The notes under the pieces are model-generated. The model was not told where the DNA came from. It saw only the letters and a list, made by a program, of their open reading frames with translations, and made no database searches. Below are positions 35,376 to 46,449 of a stretch of 64,000 nucleotides of DNA, in pieces. Source of the DNA: Lutraria lutraria (taxonomy: Eukaryota; Mollusca; Bivalvia; Venerida; Mactridae); assembly GCA_964023205.1 (NCBI GenBank), contig OZ026834.1, positions 34,634,756 through 34,698,755 on the forward strand, in the 5' to 3' direction. A program made the translations under genes and the position numbers. Within the stretch, counting starts at the first letter, position 1. The number at the start of each line of letters is the position of its first letter.

Positions 35376-35622
35376 AGAGGACAGGTTATAAAACTTGGGA
35401 ATAGTCTCAGATCTGAAATCTCAATTCCAATCTCAAAGTATTATGGTTGAAAATATATGGTTGATTAATGTTTAAATACAAATTCAGATTAATTATTCTG
35501 CCACACAAATGTAACAATAATATCATTATTGTCTGATCATAATTAGTATCAACTTAGATACATTAAAACACAAGATTTGAGGTTTGGGCTGGGAGACCGA
35601 TCTCAAGTTTTATAACCTCGGG
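35376..35622. mobile_element. CCCCGAGGTTATA element, copy 2
   Basis: Left GAGGACAGGTTATAAAACTT, right AAGTTTTATAACCTCGGGC. Interior closely follows copy 1 (ATTACGGTTGAAAA / ATTATGGTTGAAAA). Confidence 0.75.
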
Positions 35623-35707
35623 CTCAGTGAAAAATTAGGGCTGGTCGGATAACCGGAAACCAACATTTTTTCTTACGCCTAAGTATCCTGGTCTGCACAT
35701 TACTTGA

Positions 35708-35932
35708 CTCCGAGATTATAAAACATGAGAACTGTCTCTGAGGTCAAATCTCAGTTCCATCCTCAAACTATTTCGGTTTAAAAGATAAAGCTGATTTAAA
35801 TTTAAACACAATTAATGTTCAGACCAATTATGTGATCGGACTAACGTATGAATATCATTTTCTGATCATAATAAACTAAGAAACATGAAAAGACAAGAAA
35901 TGAGATCTGAGCTTACAGTTTTATAACCTCTG
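35708..35932. mobile_element. CCCCGAGGTTATA element, copy 3
   Basis: Left TCCGAGATTATAAAACATGA, right CAGTTTTATAACCTCTGA. It follows the split MITE directly. Confidence 0.7.
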
Positions 35933-36301
35933 ACCCAGGTCTATTTTGCAATAACGTCATCAAACTTGCATTAAAAACTGACAAATCGTTGTTGAGACTG
36001 AAACCAGACGACTGACTTTGTTCATAAATCCCAATCAAACCCTTATGTAACTAACAAAGTATTTATCAGATATTAATCTTGTAACGTTCTATATGAAATT
36101 TAAACTTTGTACTGTATATTATACTCTTATTTACATGCGTTTGTATTTAAAATATATTGTTTGTATTCTGAGATTGGAAAATAATATTTTTTTACAAATT
36201 ACAAAAGATATGATAAAGCAAGTTTTAATTACTAACTTAATTGGTGAAAGAGAACATACATTAAATATAACCATTCGTTTTTTGCTGTTAAGGAAAATAC
36301 T

Positions 36302-36482
36302 GTACTGTCAAACCTGTGTTAGCGCCACCTACGAATAAAGGCAGTCCTGTGAATAAATGGTATTCTTCAAAAAAAGTCATTGCTTATTCAGAACAAAATG
36401 ACCTCCAATGAAAAGCCACCTGTCTATAAAGATCATATTCAGTCTTTCTCAGGGATGGTCTTTGTTCACACGTTTGACTGTA
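36302..36482. mobile_element. ACAGTCAAACCTGTG-type MITE, full copy
   Basis: Left ACTGTCAAACCTGTGTTAGC, right TTGTTCACACGTTTGACTGT, 181 bp. Confidence 0.72.
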
Positions 36483-37377
36483 TCATTTAGGCATATTCTT
36501 GTAAAACTTCTAACTTTCATGTATACCAGTTCGTCAATTCTATGTAAAATAAGGTTTTGCCTATCTAACAGTCGAGAAATGTTTATTCATTCCATCAAAC
36601 TCGTCATGTCTTAACTTGAATATGTATAAATTCTGATCTGAACATGGTCCTCTTTCTATTTCTCACCCGTTAATGGTTCAAACAAAAAACTAAAGTATGC
36701 GTAATATATTTTAAAATCTTCTACTCACGTGATTATCTCTGATTTTTTTTATATTTTATTATTATTGAGCGATCAGGTATGAATAAACATGTCAGTTGGA
36801 TCGATTTTTACTTCATGTTTGAATTTAGGATAAAATAGATTAAAATCACTTCCTCTTTGATAATATTCTATTATTATTGTGTTCCTGAATTGTTTGATAG
36901 ATAGACTGGACGGACAGAGTGTGACCCCAAAATTTACTATAAAACAAACAAAAAATCACGAGTAAATTAATCATTATATTATCACGTCTTTACACGAAGA
37001 ATAAGAATAAATATTGAAAAACAATAAGAAAAATAATATACATGTATCATTGCGTACTTGTAAAAATGTCGTAAGTTATATTGATATGATAATAATCTGT
37101 ATCCAAGCGTGGATATCTAAGCTGCTGAACTTAAGATTGTCTTTCATCCATAGCTTTACAATGATCGCAAAACACCCACATCATTTAACTTCTTAAAATG
37201 GCTTGTCATGAAACTGTGAGTTTAAAACTAGTTTTACCGAACGTATAGCGTTAAATTCATTTTAGAAAATGAATAAAAAGTCGGAAATCTTCGAATAATT
37301 TTCCGACTTAAGTTGTGCATTCATTCATGTATTCATTTACTCACCTTTGTGCAGGCTAAAATAAACTTATTATAATT

Positions 37378-37580
37378 ACAGTCAAACCTGTGTTAGTGGC
37401 CACCTCCAAATAAAGGCCACCCTGTGAATAAAAGCCATTCTTTAAAAACCCGTCATTGATTATTTCTGAACTAGTATAAAATTCACTGTATCCGATCTGT
37501 TTACAGTAACCCAGTTGACTATATAATAAACGTGTATTCATCTTTCCTAAAGGTGGACTTTGTTCACATGTTTGACTGTA
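37378..37580. mobile_element. ACAGTCAAACCTGTG-type MITE, best-preserved copy
   Basis: Left ACAGTCAAACCTGTGTTAGT and right TTCACATGTTTGACTGTA. Interior GGCCACCTCCAAATAAAGGC. The reading frame of 128 codons overlapping it is not supported. Confidence 0.75.
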
Positions 37581-37971
37581 TATTATATTTCCACTTGTCT
37601 CTATGCTGTCTTTCACTGTACTTGAATATATAAATCCATATGGTACCTGGACTTTGGAGAAAAAACATCGCAAAAAATAATTGATTTTATTTTTTATTAC
37701 ATATATAACAAACAGAAGAACAAGTTGCAAATACACGTACATATACCGGAAGTCTATTGTCTTAGAAGTGAATCATATATAATGATATCGATTTGAAACT
37801 TTGAAGTCGATTTTCATGCTTTTCTTGTATCAGTCTGTTTAAAATTGTGTTATAATTGTTTAAGTTTCACTACTAGTTTTACAATAAATATGAAGTCACT
37901 CGAAGTAAAAATAAAGACTCGCTTACCTCGTTTAGATTAGTGTCAATGTGTGTCCATAATGCTTTTTATTA

Positions 37972-38004
37972 ACAACAACGTTTCAACAACAACAACAACA
38001 ACAA
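37972..38004. repeat. (AAC)n microsatellite
   Basis: AACAACAACGTTTC followed by nine near-perfect AAC triplets. Confidence 0.85.
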
Positions 38005-38104
38005 CTAAACCTTAAAGAACCACTAATTCAGAACACTTTGACCAAAGGGTGTTAATTGTCGACTCGACTTCCATGTTTGACCTGTATGGTTGATACAAAG
38101 AACA

Positions 38105-38340
38105 GGGTTCGAAGTTACAGAACCAGAGATCAGCCTCCAAGCTCAAATCTCACATCTTGTCATTTAAATATTCCTAATTTAATTATGATAAGATAATAAT
38201 AACATTGTTGACACAGTGTTTCATATCATATAGATAGTATTATACATTGACCGAAATATGTACTTTTTAACAATGATACTTTAAGAATGAAAATAAGATT
38301 TGATCTCAGAGACTCTGAGATTGTTCTCAAGTACCTGTTA
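38105..38340. mobile_element. CCCCGAGGTTATA element, diverged copy 4
   Basis: GGGTTCGAAGTTACAGAACC near the left and GAGATTGTTCTCAAGTACCT near the right, with the family's interior words (TCATTTAAATATTC, AATAATAACATTG). Boundaries uncertain. Confidence 0.4.
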
Positions 38341-38390
38341 GAAATTTAAAAAATGCCATGTATGCGTAGTTGACCCTTAATCAGAACAAG

Positions 38391-38396
38391 TTTATT
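38391..38396 (-). terminator. Polyadenylation signal AATAAA for 7B2
   Basis: Canonical hexamer on the minus strand about 250 bp beyond the 7B2 stop. Confidence 0.5.
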
Positions 38397-38643
38397 ATGT
38401 CTCCAATAATTGCGACATTGAAAACAGCATTTGTATTCTAGCTTTGCTATGCTTACGAACGGCCGTAAACACAATGTGACTGTTTATATAACAACTCGTA
38501 AACGTGTGTCTGCGAATGTTATATCTAACCAGAATAATAATGAAATGTGTGTATTTATCTATCTATGCTGAAATGCTGTATCACAATAATTTATACAAAA
38601 ATAAACAATCACAAAATATTTCAGATAAGTTCTCCAAATTTTG

Positions 38644-38781
38644 TTATTTTACATTGAAATTACGGGGTGCTAGTTTCTTGGCTGCCACTTGTTTTGGCAT
38701 CCCTAAATAATAGGGGTTAATTGCTTCCAGTTTATCATCGTCCATATATGGAAACATGTCTTCAAAACGCTCCGAGTTATC
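38644..38781 (-). CDS. SCG5: 7B2 last exon with second inhibitor-like motif
   Basis: Acceptor ATTTTAG. 45 codons: DNSERFEDMFPYMDDDKLEA, INPYYLGMPKQVAAKKLAPR, NFNVK, then TAA. Confidence 0.9.
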   Translation of the reverse strand, partial: DNSERFEDMFPYMDDDKLEAINPYYLGMPKQVAAKKLAPRNFNVK

Positions 38782-41700
38782 CTAAAATATATAAAATACG
38801 TACAACAATAAATACAACTGTTTTTGTTGCCATGGTAACAGTATATCATTATTTCCCGGAAATTGTAACAAAGTCGATTTTGAAACTTGACATTACCAAT
38901 GCCATGATGGAATTGTCTCTGTCCTTGGTTATAACAAGACTCAACAAATATTGTCTAAACTGTACAACCGCATGGACATAGAGCAGTCGAATAGCCGCAC
39001 ATGTTCGTACGTAACAATCCGAAGTTTTCGCAGCCAACATATCGTCGGCTTATAGCTGGGCCGATAAATGGAAACATCGTTCACTATGTGATACAAGCAC
39101 CAAATTTGGCATGAATTTTTAGCATGGCCAACTCTATCAAAACAGCACGTTAACACATATATGAGGAACTCGAAGTCAGGAACTGTTTTTTCGGCAATTT
39201 TGCCTTTTTCACATGTAATATTACCCAAACTTTAATAACTATGTCGTATTTTGTCCAAATATTGATTTAGACTTTTTGTAAAGTGTCGGGTATTCTGAGT
39301 AAAATGTCATGTTATCCACAACAAACGCTAAAAGTGACTCCCCTTGGCGCGGCTAGATTTTACCTACACCGCAGGTTCTCCCAGTCCCAGCGCGGCGCAA
39401 TATTGTACCGGAAACCCGACAACTGACTGTAATACATGTAAAATTGCGGTGTGATCTTGAAAACGCTCAGAGTTATGCATTTATTTTTAATGCGTTCTAA
39501 TTATCATAGCACGATCGAATGAACGTTTGGTAGATGGAATTAATAGACCAAATCATTTTCTATTTCTCTGCAGATTTTAGCGGAGGCAATTATCTCGGCT
39601 TGCCTCAGCGTAGCTACGAACGTGACTATATGCGAGGGATGTGACGTCCTGAAAGTGTGCGGAATTTCTCTACAGCATGATTATTTTATACTACACTAAA
39701 CGGAGTTAAAATTGCGAACAAAAATGTCAGTGTTATAAATTAATCTGAACAAACTTAAATATAAACTGATATAGCTTAATTATTCCTCTTTACAAGTGGC
39801 AGTCTCCAAAGTAACAGCCATGCATACACTTGTCTAGACCACAGTAAGCGTCTGACCGTTTGGTAATTTTAGTAAACCAAGGGAGGTAATTGTTCTAAAT
39901 TCTGAATAATTTTATTTGGATTATGGTAAAATTGTGTGTGTTCTCTATAATTTAAATCCCTCTGCTTTAAATATCATCGACGTACTAAGAAATGATTTTT
40001 AACTTAACTGAACTATATTGCATTAATTATAATAATTGATAGGCGGTCTAAGTACAAAGACTACGATTCTTGCGGCAATACCATTCCTACAAAAATCAAG
40101 TGAATGTTCTTTTGACTGAATAAGACACAAGACTTGTTTTAGATCCATTCTTGAAAGTGTCTACTGTCCGCGGTTGAGGCATGTCCGCTATATAGGCGGT
40201 AATTTAAAGAGCCTTTTTCGTCTGTTGTGGACAGATTTCTGTTGTTCACGGGGGTCTGTTAGCACTGGTTAAACTGTATTTATTTCTGAGAGTATGCTAC
40301 TATATATATATATTTACATGTATCATATCAATAGAATATTAACATACTAGTGTACTGACAAAACGTGAGAGTTAATAACATATGACATATGTGTTGAATA
40401 AAATAATTACTGAAACATTCATACACGAATTGAACAATACAAGACAAAAAAAATGTGGACTTGAATAACAAGCTGACAACATATACACCTATCTTTACAA
40501 ACGCATCTTCTCAATTTCAAAAAAAAAATATATGTACGAACAAAATGATGGTTTTACAGGGTTTTACCGACAGACTGGTAGAACCAGCGATCTTACACAG
40601 GCTATAGGTGAACAGCATTGCACAAGTGAAATTGGCCTCAGATAAGTTTCGAACTTACGACAGTGAGAGGCTAATGATTACTGCAGTAGCCGGGAACCAC
40701 GAACATTGGGTCACAACTAGAATATCCCATAAAATTCTATTATCTAGGTTGTAAATCGTGAATATGATAGGTCCATAATTTTAAATAGAAATTGAAAAAC
40801 TAATACAATGTACAAAGCATTGAATGTTCTTTGGCGTTCATTTCATTGACAATTCATTAAGGCCTAAAATATTTGGTTGTTTCTGGTTCCCCGCCCTCCC
40901 CTTACTCCCCCCACGAGCCTTGACTTTTTCTAGGTCCGAGGAACAGTACAGTACACCCACTTTCTTACTTCCTTAACCTATCCATACACTTTAAAAGAAA
41001 GCCCAAAAGTCCAGACCTACCTATCCTATTTTGAATGATCTAGTTACCAGAAACAAACATTTTTTAAACCTCGTAAGTTCCAAACAGAGCAATGTGATAG
41101 ACAATTTCCTATATATATTCTGGCTTAGTAATATCTAATTGATTTCAAAACAAACAAAATATGAAAGAAGAGGAAAAATCTGGTTCTCAACATGCAACAC
41201 GAGCAATAAAACTCAGTACATGTATATCAAGCAGACGACATTATCTAAACAAGTCTACATTTTGTATATTGTGAACAGCAAATTAACAAAAAATACGTCA
41301 AAAGCGGGTTTGAAGATCACCAGCACTTTTTTTAATATTTAAACTAATCAAATTATATAGAATAATTGAATACTAGTATTACCAGCAAAAATAACGTCGG
41401 CACCAAGTAGTACCTAGGGCTGTGGCAAGTATCCGAGTACTCGGGTAATCACGAATCAAATTGATATTAAATCGAGTATGAATAATTGTCATTACTGACA
41501 TTCGTGGTTCGTGATCTTATTATTTAAAAGTGTATTCTTTGTTCCTAAAAATCCCTTTTCTCTGAATAAATATTATCTCATCATGGATTACTTTGTTTGC
41601 CAAGATGTCCAATCGGTCCTATTTTACAAATAATGCTGGTAAACCAGTTAACTGGAAGGGAGTACATATAAATTTAAGCCATAGAATAGTAATATATTGT

Positions 41701-44700
41701 TTTACTTCTTTATTCCTCAAAAAATATAAATTTAGCTGTCTTCAGGACTGCAATTTTGAAGTTTTAGATGGGTTACTTGATAACAAAAGATTCGTGATTC
41801 GATTTGTGGATCGTAAGTGCTGAATCGTGGATTGGATCGGATCGCCACTAACCCAACGATCCACAGCCTTAATAGTACGAATATGAGCAGATAATTGCTT
41901 GATATGTTCAAAATTAAACAAATGTAATCGAATTTTAGTATGCAATCTCACAAGAGTTAAGACTCAAGGCAGTCTCGAATCAACAGAAGACCTCGAACGA
42001 GGCTAACCTTAATCAATTGCTTTCACAGACGTAAACAAATGGCGATACCTAGAATTGAATGAGGATCTGTTTCATCACAGCCTCTGGATCTTATATCGAG
42101 GGCTCAGCGCAACACTGTCGTAAGTTGTTCTTATTTCAATACGAGTTACGACACTATTGCGTTGAACCCTCGATATGTGTACTTCAAAAGTCAACAATGA
42201 GATAAATTTGGCAAGCGATGAATCTTACGTTCAGCTGATTTTCGATCAAACCGGTGACAAAATTTCGAAATAGTTCATGCTCGTTAGGAATATTCCCACA
42301 AAATTATGTACAACAAACATAAATGCATATTTGTAATGAGCAAAGACAATCAAAAAATAGGAAAAATAAACATTATATGTATGAAAGGGGTGAAATTCGG
42401 GAATAATTCAAAACTAGCTGGTGAAATCCAAACTAAAGATGAACACACCACTTAAGAAAAGGTGAAACTAGCTAATATACATCACGTGACTTCTAGCAAC
42501 TTACCCTTTTCTTAATAAAATGGGGAGATTTCTTTGCAACAAGTTTTTGACGTTTGGTGTCTGTGTTCAAAAACTGATTGTCTGACTGTGAAATTATAAA
42601 CAATCCATAAATGGACATGCTCGTAAATTTCTGGATTACATAACGTATTTAAGGGGGAGGGTACGCCAGTTTTTAACAGTTTTCAATTCTTAACCGTTGA
42701 GCAACTAAACTGAAAAGGTTTCTGAATCAGCACTAACTTAGTTCTCCAAACTTAGTCATCCAGAATCATTATAAAAATGATTTTTCACAAGGAGAAGAAA
42801 TTTTGCTCACGGATAATCGATATAGCAAAGAGACTGGGACATTTCTACCAAGAAACCGGGGATAATTGCAAATTCTTAGAAACACATTATTGTTCAACTA
42901 CACTGAGCCGAATTAAAAACGCTAATGTATAATTTTGTGAATCCGTAAACTGAAAGAATTGCTGGTATTTAGGACGTTGAATCATAGCCAGCTTTTATCT
43001 TCTTTGAAAGAAATTTGAACATTGACACATGTGTATACAGTTTGAATAAAGAAGCGTGCGATTCTGCTAAATAATCATTAATTTTAACTTTTGCATTTTT
43101 AAATCTGCTCAGTGTAAAATCTGACCGATTCTACTAGTAAATACAATGAGACAAGTTGCTGATTTAATAATACATTGATAATTACAAATGCAATTCATAT
43201 TCAGACTTTGTTCTATCATTTATTGATTTCTGCCTTTAATTGTAAATAGTTGCACTTTTTCACTAGATATATACAGTACACACTTTAGTGTATGTCGTGT
43301 AATAGCATTCAAGATTTCGAAGAACAGCCTACAAAAGTTATTACATACTACAACAAAATATCACTCAAAACATTCGATTTCTATACAAAATATACACGTT
43401 TTAAAATTCTCTTTGATTAATTACACGACTTAAAATCTTACCATGTCCAAATTATCCAGTGAATCGAGGGAGCCCAAATCTGTGACGTCACTATCAATGC
43501 CGTCACTTACAAAACCAGACTTTGGGTCGATCGTCTTCTTGCCAGGGGGGCAGCTTAGCATATGTTCGGCATCACATGGGCAGTCTTGCTCTTCTAAGAT
43601 ACGTCGGTTATTGTCTGGGCTGTTCTCAAAGTCCTTCACACAGTTGTCTTCGCCTAGATCAGTACGAATAGTTTAGAATTATCGTAGCAAGTGCTTAATC
43701 ACTTGTGCTGTTTTACTGAAACCTCATCACCCGAGAAACAACTCATTTGGCACTCATCTATTGTTTATGGATATAAACTGGTCATTTTTATAATCGGTCA
43801 CCTAGGTCTATTCCGAATATTTTGTGAACAGTACTCTCTCTTACTTTATTTGATACATTACAGAGAAAGCGTATAATTTCAACTTATTCTATCGTAAGCT
43901 TCACTTATTCTCAAATGCCTTGTGTCATTTTACATTTTATTTTGTATATACAGGTATTTGATTGTCTTGAATATCTTAATGGTGCATGTCATAAATAATG
44001 TATCTATGAAATATTCAAAGATTTAGGTGACCGATTATAAAAGTTGAGCAGTATACATGAACATAACAACAATTCTACGCTGAATTGGGTGTTGCTAATT
44101 AAATTAAATGATTTATACTGAACACAAAAATTGTTTAGTGCGAACATCACTGAAATTCGTAGACAGAAAAAAAAGACTGAACGATAATCCTGACAAATGA
44201 CCAACATGTGTAGTCTGACAGAAATAATTCCGATTCGGTAGCTAAAATTACTACGGATTCTCCCGGGGGATTTCTGAAACACGTAAGGTAATAGGAGCGT
44301 TGCGTGCTTAAAGGTAAATCGATAAAAGGTCTGAACGTTCTCTTCAAATATCATTTGCTTTTTAAACACGAATCCCAGTTGATCTGTTGTTTTACGGTCC
44401 ATTCGACACCCATGGTCATTTCAGACCCACCACAGTGAGAGGGGAGAGAAGGTACATGAGGGCCGGGCATTTATATCCCTATTCTTATTTCGAATAGTGT
44501 TCCTGTTGTTGTTTTATATAGCTCGGTGTAAAGCACCGATACATGACTCACCCGTATCCTGTGATTTTATAAACACGAATCCCAGTGAAACATGCATATT
44601 GACATGAATTAAAGTACCTATAGAAGAGCGATGGATACACATGTACATGGTATATGGTGCAATAAGTATCCCTGCAGTATGGGGCCAAGCTATAAAAAAT

Positions 44701-45593
44701 TCATGGTTTGTATTTTGATATGTTAAATATGATAGTAGACATTTAAGTGTAGCTTTTTAATGACACATATCACTATCTGATTAATCTGAACAAGTTTTTA
44801 AACTTAAAAAGTAATATCCTTACAACCAAAATATCACGTATATACATGAAGAATTAAATTTGGATTTGAGCTAGGGATCTGTTCTCAACTTTTATAACCT
44901 CGGGCCCTGACATTTTAGTGAGAATATTCAGTCAAATAAATACCTGTATAGCCGTGAGGGCAAGGATTGGGTGGGGTACAGTACGCTGGTAGGACTTTAT
45001 CTGTCTTCACTTCTGTTGGGTCTTCTTGTCTTCCAGTTCCACCTGAAAATTAGAGTGTTAAACTTAATACTAAACGTTTATAGTAAGAAATGCATTTAGA
45101 TTCTAAATTGAATGAAACCTCTAAATAAATGTATATCATTAATTAATGTTATTACCTTCTTGATTACTTTATTTAAAAGGTAAATGTAGAATTAGTATTG
45201 ACAAATCGTTAAACAAAATGTTATATTTTCTTATTCACCATGAAAACAATGCAAGTGAATAAATTAAAACAATTGCTATTACATGTACATACCAGATATG
45301 AATTGGTATCCAGATATAGGTAATTGTTTCATGTATTCTTGATCTCTCAAAGCAGCCTCTCCATAATCACGTGGCTCCTTTGGGACAGAGATAGTGTCTG
45401 GATAAGCTTCGTCCCAGTTGTCAACAGCTTTACCGTTATAGGGACTGTCTGGGAAGTATTCATTGATGGGTAGGGAGTTTTGCAGCTGATCTATGTTGTA
45501 AAGATATTGTAAGTCCGCCATCAGGTCATCGTACATACTGGCTTGACTGCCATACACGACAGTAAACAGTCCAAGAAGATACAGCACGTTCAT
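38644..45593 (-). CDS. SCG5: Neuroendocrine protein 7B2 (secretogranin V), five coding exons
   Basis: Chaperone and inhibitor of prohormone convertase 2 in the regulated secretory pathway. Coding exons 45293-45593, 44944-45042, 43442-43653, 42505-42585 and 38644-38781 join in phase to 276 residues. A signal peptide (1-16, MNVLYLLGLFTVVYGS) precedes an acidic N-terminal part. The family core CTPPNPCPHGYTGEDNC (the NPCPxGxT..C motif) is followed by DFENSPDNNRRILEEQDCPC and a Cys-rich loop. The C-terminal region has two candidate inhibitory motifs, RQKLVAKKSPHFIKKR and NPYYLGMPKQVAAKK, separated by a dibasic KKR. In vertebrates a single NPYLQGQRLDNVVAKK peptide blocks PC2 after furin cleavage (family knowledge). 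The start ATG lies 5 bp inside an exon that begins after TTTCAG, so a non-coding first exon is expected upstream, perhaps near the CRE at 46436. Confidence 0.93.
40560..40700 (-). repeat. Degenerate SINE-like fragment in the last 7B2 intron
   Basis: GTTTCGAACTTACGACAGTGAGAGGC and neighbouring GGTAGAACCAGCGATCTTAC resemble fragments at 6130 and 8100-8220. Assignment weak. Confidence 0.35.
40868..41070. mobile_element. MITE family with ends AAATGTTTGTTTCTGGTT
   Basis: Left AATATTTGGTTGTTTCTGGT, right AGTTACCAGAAACAAACATT then TTTTAAACC; 200 bp, in the last 7B2 intron. Confidence 0.65.
41415..41871. mobile_element. Non-autonomous hAT-like element
   Basis: Ends TAGGGCTGTGG and CCACAGCCTTA are an imperfect 11-bp inverted repeat of the TAGGGxTG form common in hAT elements. 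TAGTAC flanks both sides (41408-41413 and 41873-41878). Subterminal CACGAATC/GATTCGTG words repeat inside. No transposase frame. In the last 7B2 intron. Confidence 0.6.
42096..42173. mobile_element. 78-bp hairpin element, copy 3
   Basis: TCGAGGGCTCAGCGCAACAC arm pairs with GCGTTGAACCCTCGA with a few mismatches; same orientation and loop as 21756-21833. In the last 7B2 intron. Confidence 0.8.
42505..42585 (-). CDS. SCG5: 7B2 exon with first inhibitor-like motif
   Basis: 27 codons, phase 0 both ends; acceptor TTTCACAG, donor GTAAGT. SDNQFLNTDTKRQKLVAKKS then PHFIKKR resembles the vertebrate C-terminal peptide up to SVPHF. Confidence 0.88.
43442..43653 (-). CDS. SCG5: 7B2 central Cys-rich exon
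   Basis: Acceptor ATCTAG, donor GTAAGA. Encodes EDNCVKDFENSPDNNRRILE, EQDCPCDAEHMLSCPPG and an acidic tail ending SLDNLDM. Confidence 0.92.
44683..44908. mobile_element. CCCCGAGGTTATA element, copy 5 (left end decayed)
   Basis: Right end GATCTGTTCTCAACTTTTAT then AACCTCGGGCCC is well kept. The left end GGGGCCAAGCTATAAAA is diverged. In a 7B2 intron. Confidence 0.55.
44944..45042 (-). CDS. SCG5: 7B2 exon with the NPCP motif
   Basis: Acceptor TTTTCAG, donor GTATTT. Encodes GTGRQEDPTEVKTDKVLPAY then CTPPNPCPHGYT. Confidence 0.92.
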
Positions 45594-45598
45594 TGTTT
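45293..45598 (-). CDS. SCG5: 7B2 first coding exon (signal peptide); first 5 bases are 5' UTR
   Basis: Acceptor TGATTTCAG then AAACA and ATG at 45593. 100 codons plus one base, ending LPISGYQFIS, donor GTATGT. Confidence 0.9.
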
Positions 45599-45647
45599 CT
45601 GAAATCAGAAAGAAAATTATCATACATAAATCATACTTCTACATAAT

Positions 45648-45725
45648 ATTATACAGTCAGACTTGAGAACAAAGATCATCCATTGAAAAGACAAATTGTG
45701 GCTTTTATTGACTGCTTACCTTTAT
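45648..45725. repeat. Fragment of ACAGTCAAACCTGTG-type MITE
   Basis: TACAGTCAGACTTGAGAACA followed by AAGATCATCC resembles the family's left end; no right end. Confidence 0.4.
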
Positions 45726-45803
45726 TTTGATCGAGGTCATTTGTTCTTAATAGAACAGAAAAAAATAAAAAAATCCAGTAACCGTTGACAGGAAATAATA
45801 GTT

Positions 45804-46016
45804 TTAACGCATCCTGCGTAGACTGGTCGTGTTGTGTTTCTTCCAGCAGGCCATGCGGGAACCACCAGTGGATTTGGTAATCTTGTGACCCTTTCTAAGA
45901 CCACAAGACGATTTTCCAGCCGTGGAAAGTCCACACAATTCTCTGTGTTTGTGCGCTGGCTTGCAAATCGATTGTATGTTTGGGTCATAAATTGACAACT
46001 TCAATATCAAGTCCAC
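45804..46016 (-). pseudogene. Ribosomal protein L15 (eL15) processed pseudogene fragment
   Basis: The minus-strand frame ends with YDPNIQSICKPAHKHRELCG, LSTAGKSSCGLRKGHKITKS, TGGSRMACWKKHNTTSLRRM R and a stop. This follows the intron-free C-terminus of RPL15 ([20 protein letters not shown], ..[34 protein letters not shown]). Conserved Arg/Lys are replaced by Cys or Met and the part before residue 20 of the frame no longer aligns, so it is a decayed, 5'-truncated retrocopy. It sits just upstream of the first coding exon of 7B2. Confidence 0.8.
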
Positions 46017-46435
46017 CTCATTGTACAGACTTATCAGGTTCGGTATATTATCCTATTTTGGTTATATCATGTAGACTGTGTATGAAACCACTTCTTTACG
46101 AAGACCGTTTTTTACCAAATGTGGTAGTCGGGTGTGGTTTTAACCCCCTCCGTCATCTTATTTCCTGCATCAATAATTTCTACTTTTTAATATATTTTAT
46201 AACAGTAGCATTCCATAAGAGGATGTAATAACAATCAGAACAAAAGAAGACTGTAACTGAAATATTATAAGGCGTAAATCACGCCAAGTACATTGTAATT
46301 GATTCCAATCGTAACTACTCGGGCATTTCCGTAACTGAGAAATATTTTTTCTTTAGACAAACGCCGAGGAGTTCTGATTGTAATTGATTCGTGTCATTCG
46401 GAACTATTCTATAGCTTGTCGTTCTATACATAGCG

Positions 46436-46443
46436 TGACGTCA
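46436..46443. promoter_or_regulatory. CRE (TGACGTCA) upstream of 7B2
   Basis: A consensus cAMP-response element about 840 bp upstream of the 7B2 start codon, followed on the minus strand by a TATA-like TATGTATAG about 8 bp on. It is a candidate promoter element for the non-coding first exon (inference). Confidence 0.4.
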
Positions 46444-46449
46444 CTACGC

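Larger units (their letters stand above)
35007..35680. mobile_element. MITE (TTGTTTGTTTCCGGT ends) split by two later insertions
   Basis: Left end GGCCTAAAAGAAATTGTTTG (35008) and right end AACCGGAAACCAACATTTTT (35651) are its terminal inverted repeats. Its interior survives in three pieces (35007-35069, 35289-35375, 35623-35680), interrupted by two CCGAGGTTATAAAA elements. Confidence 0.65.
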
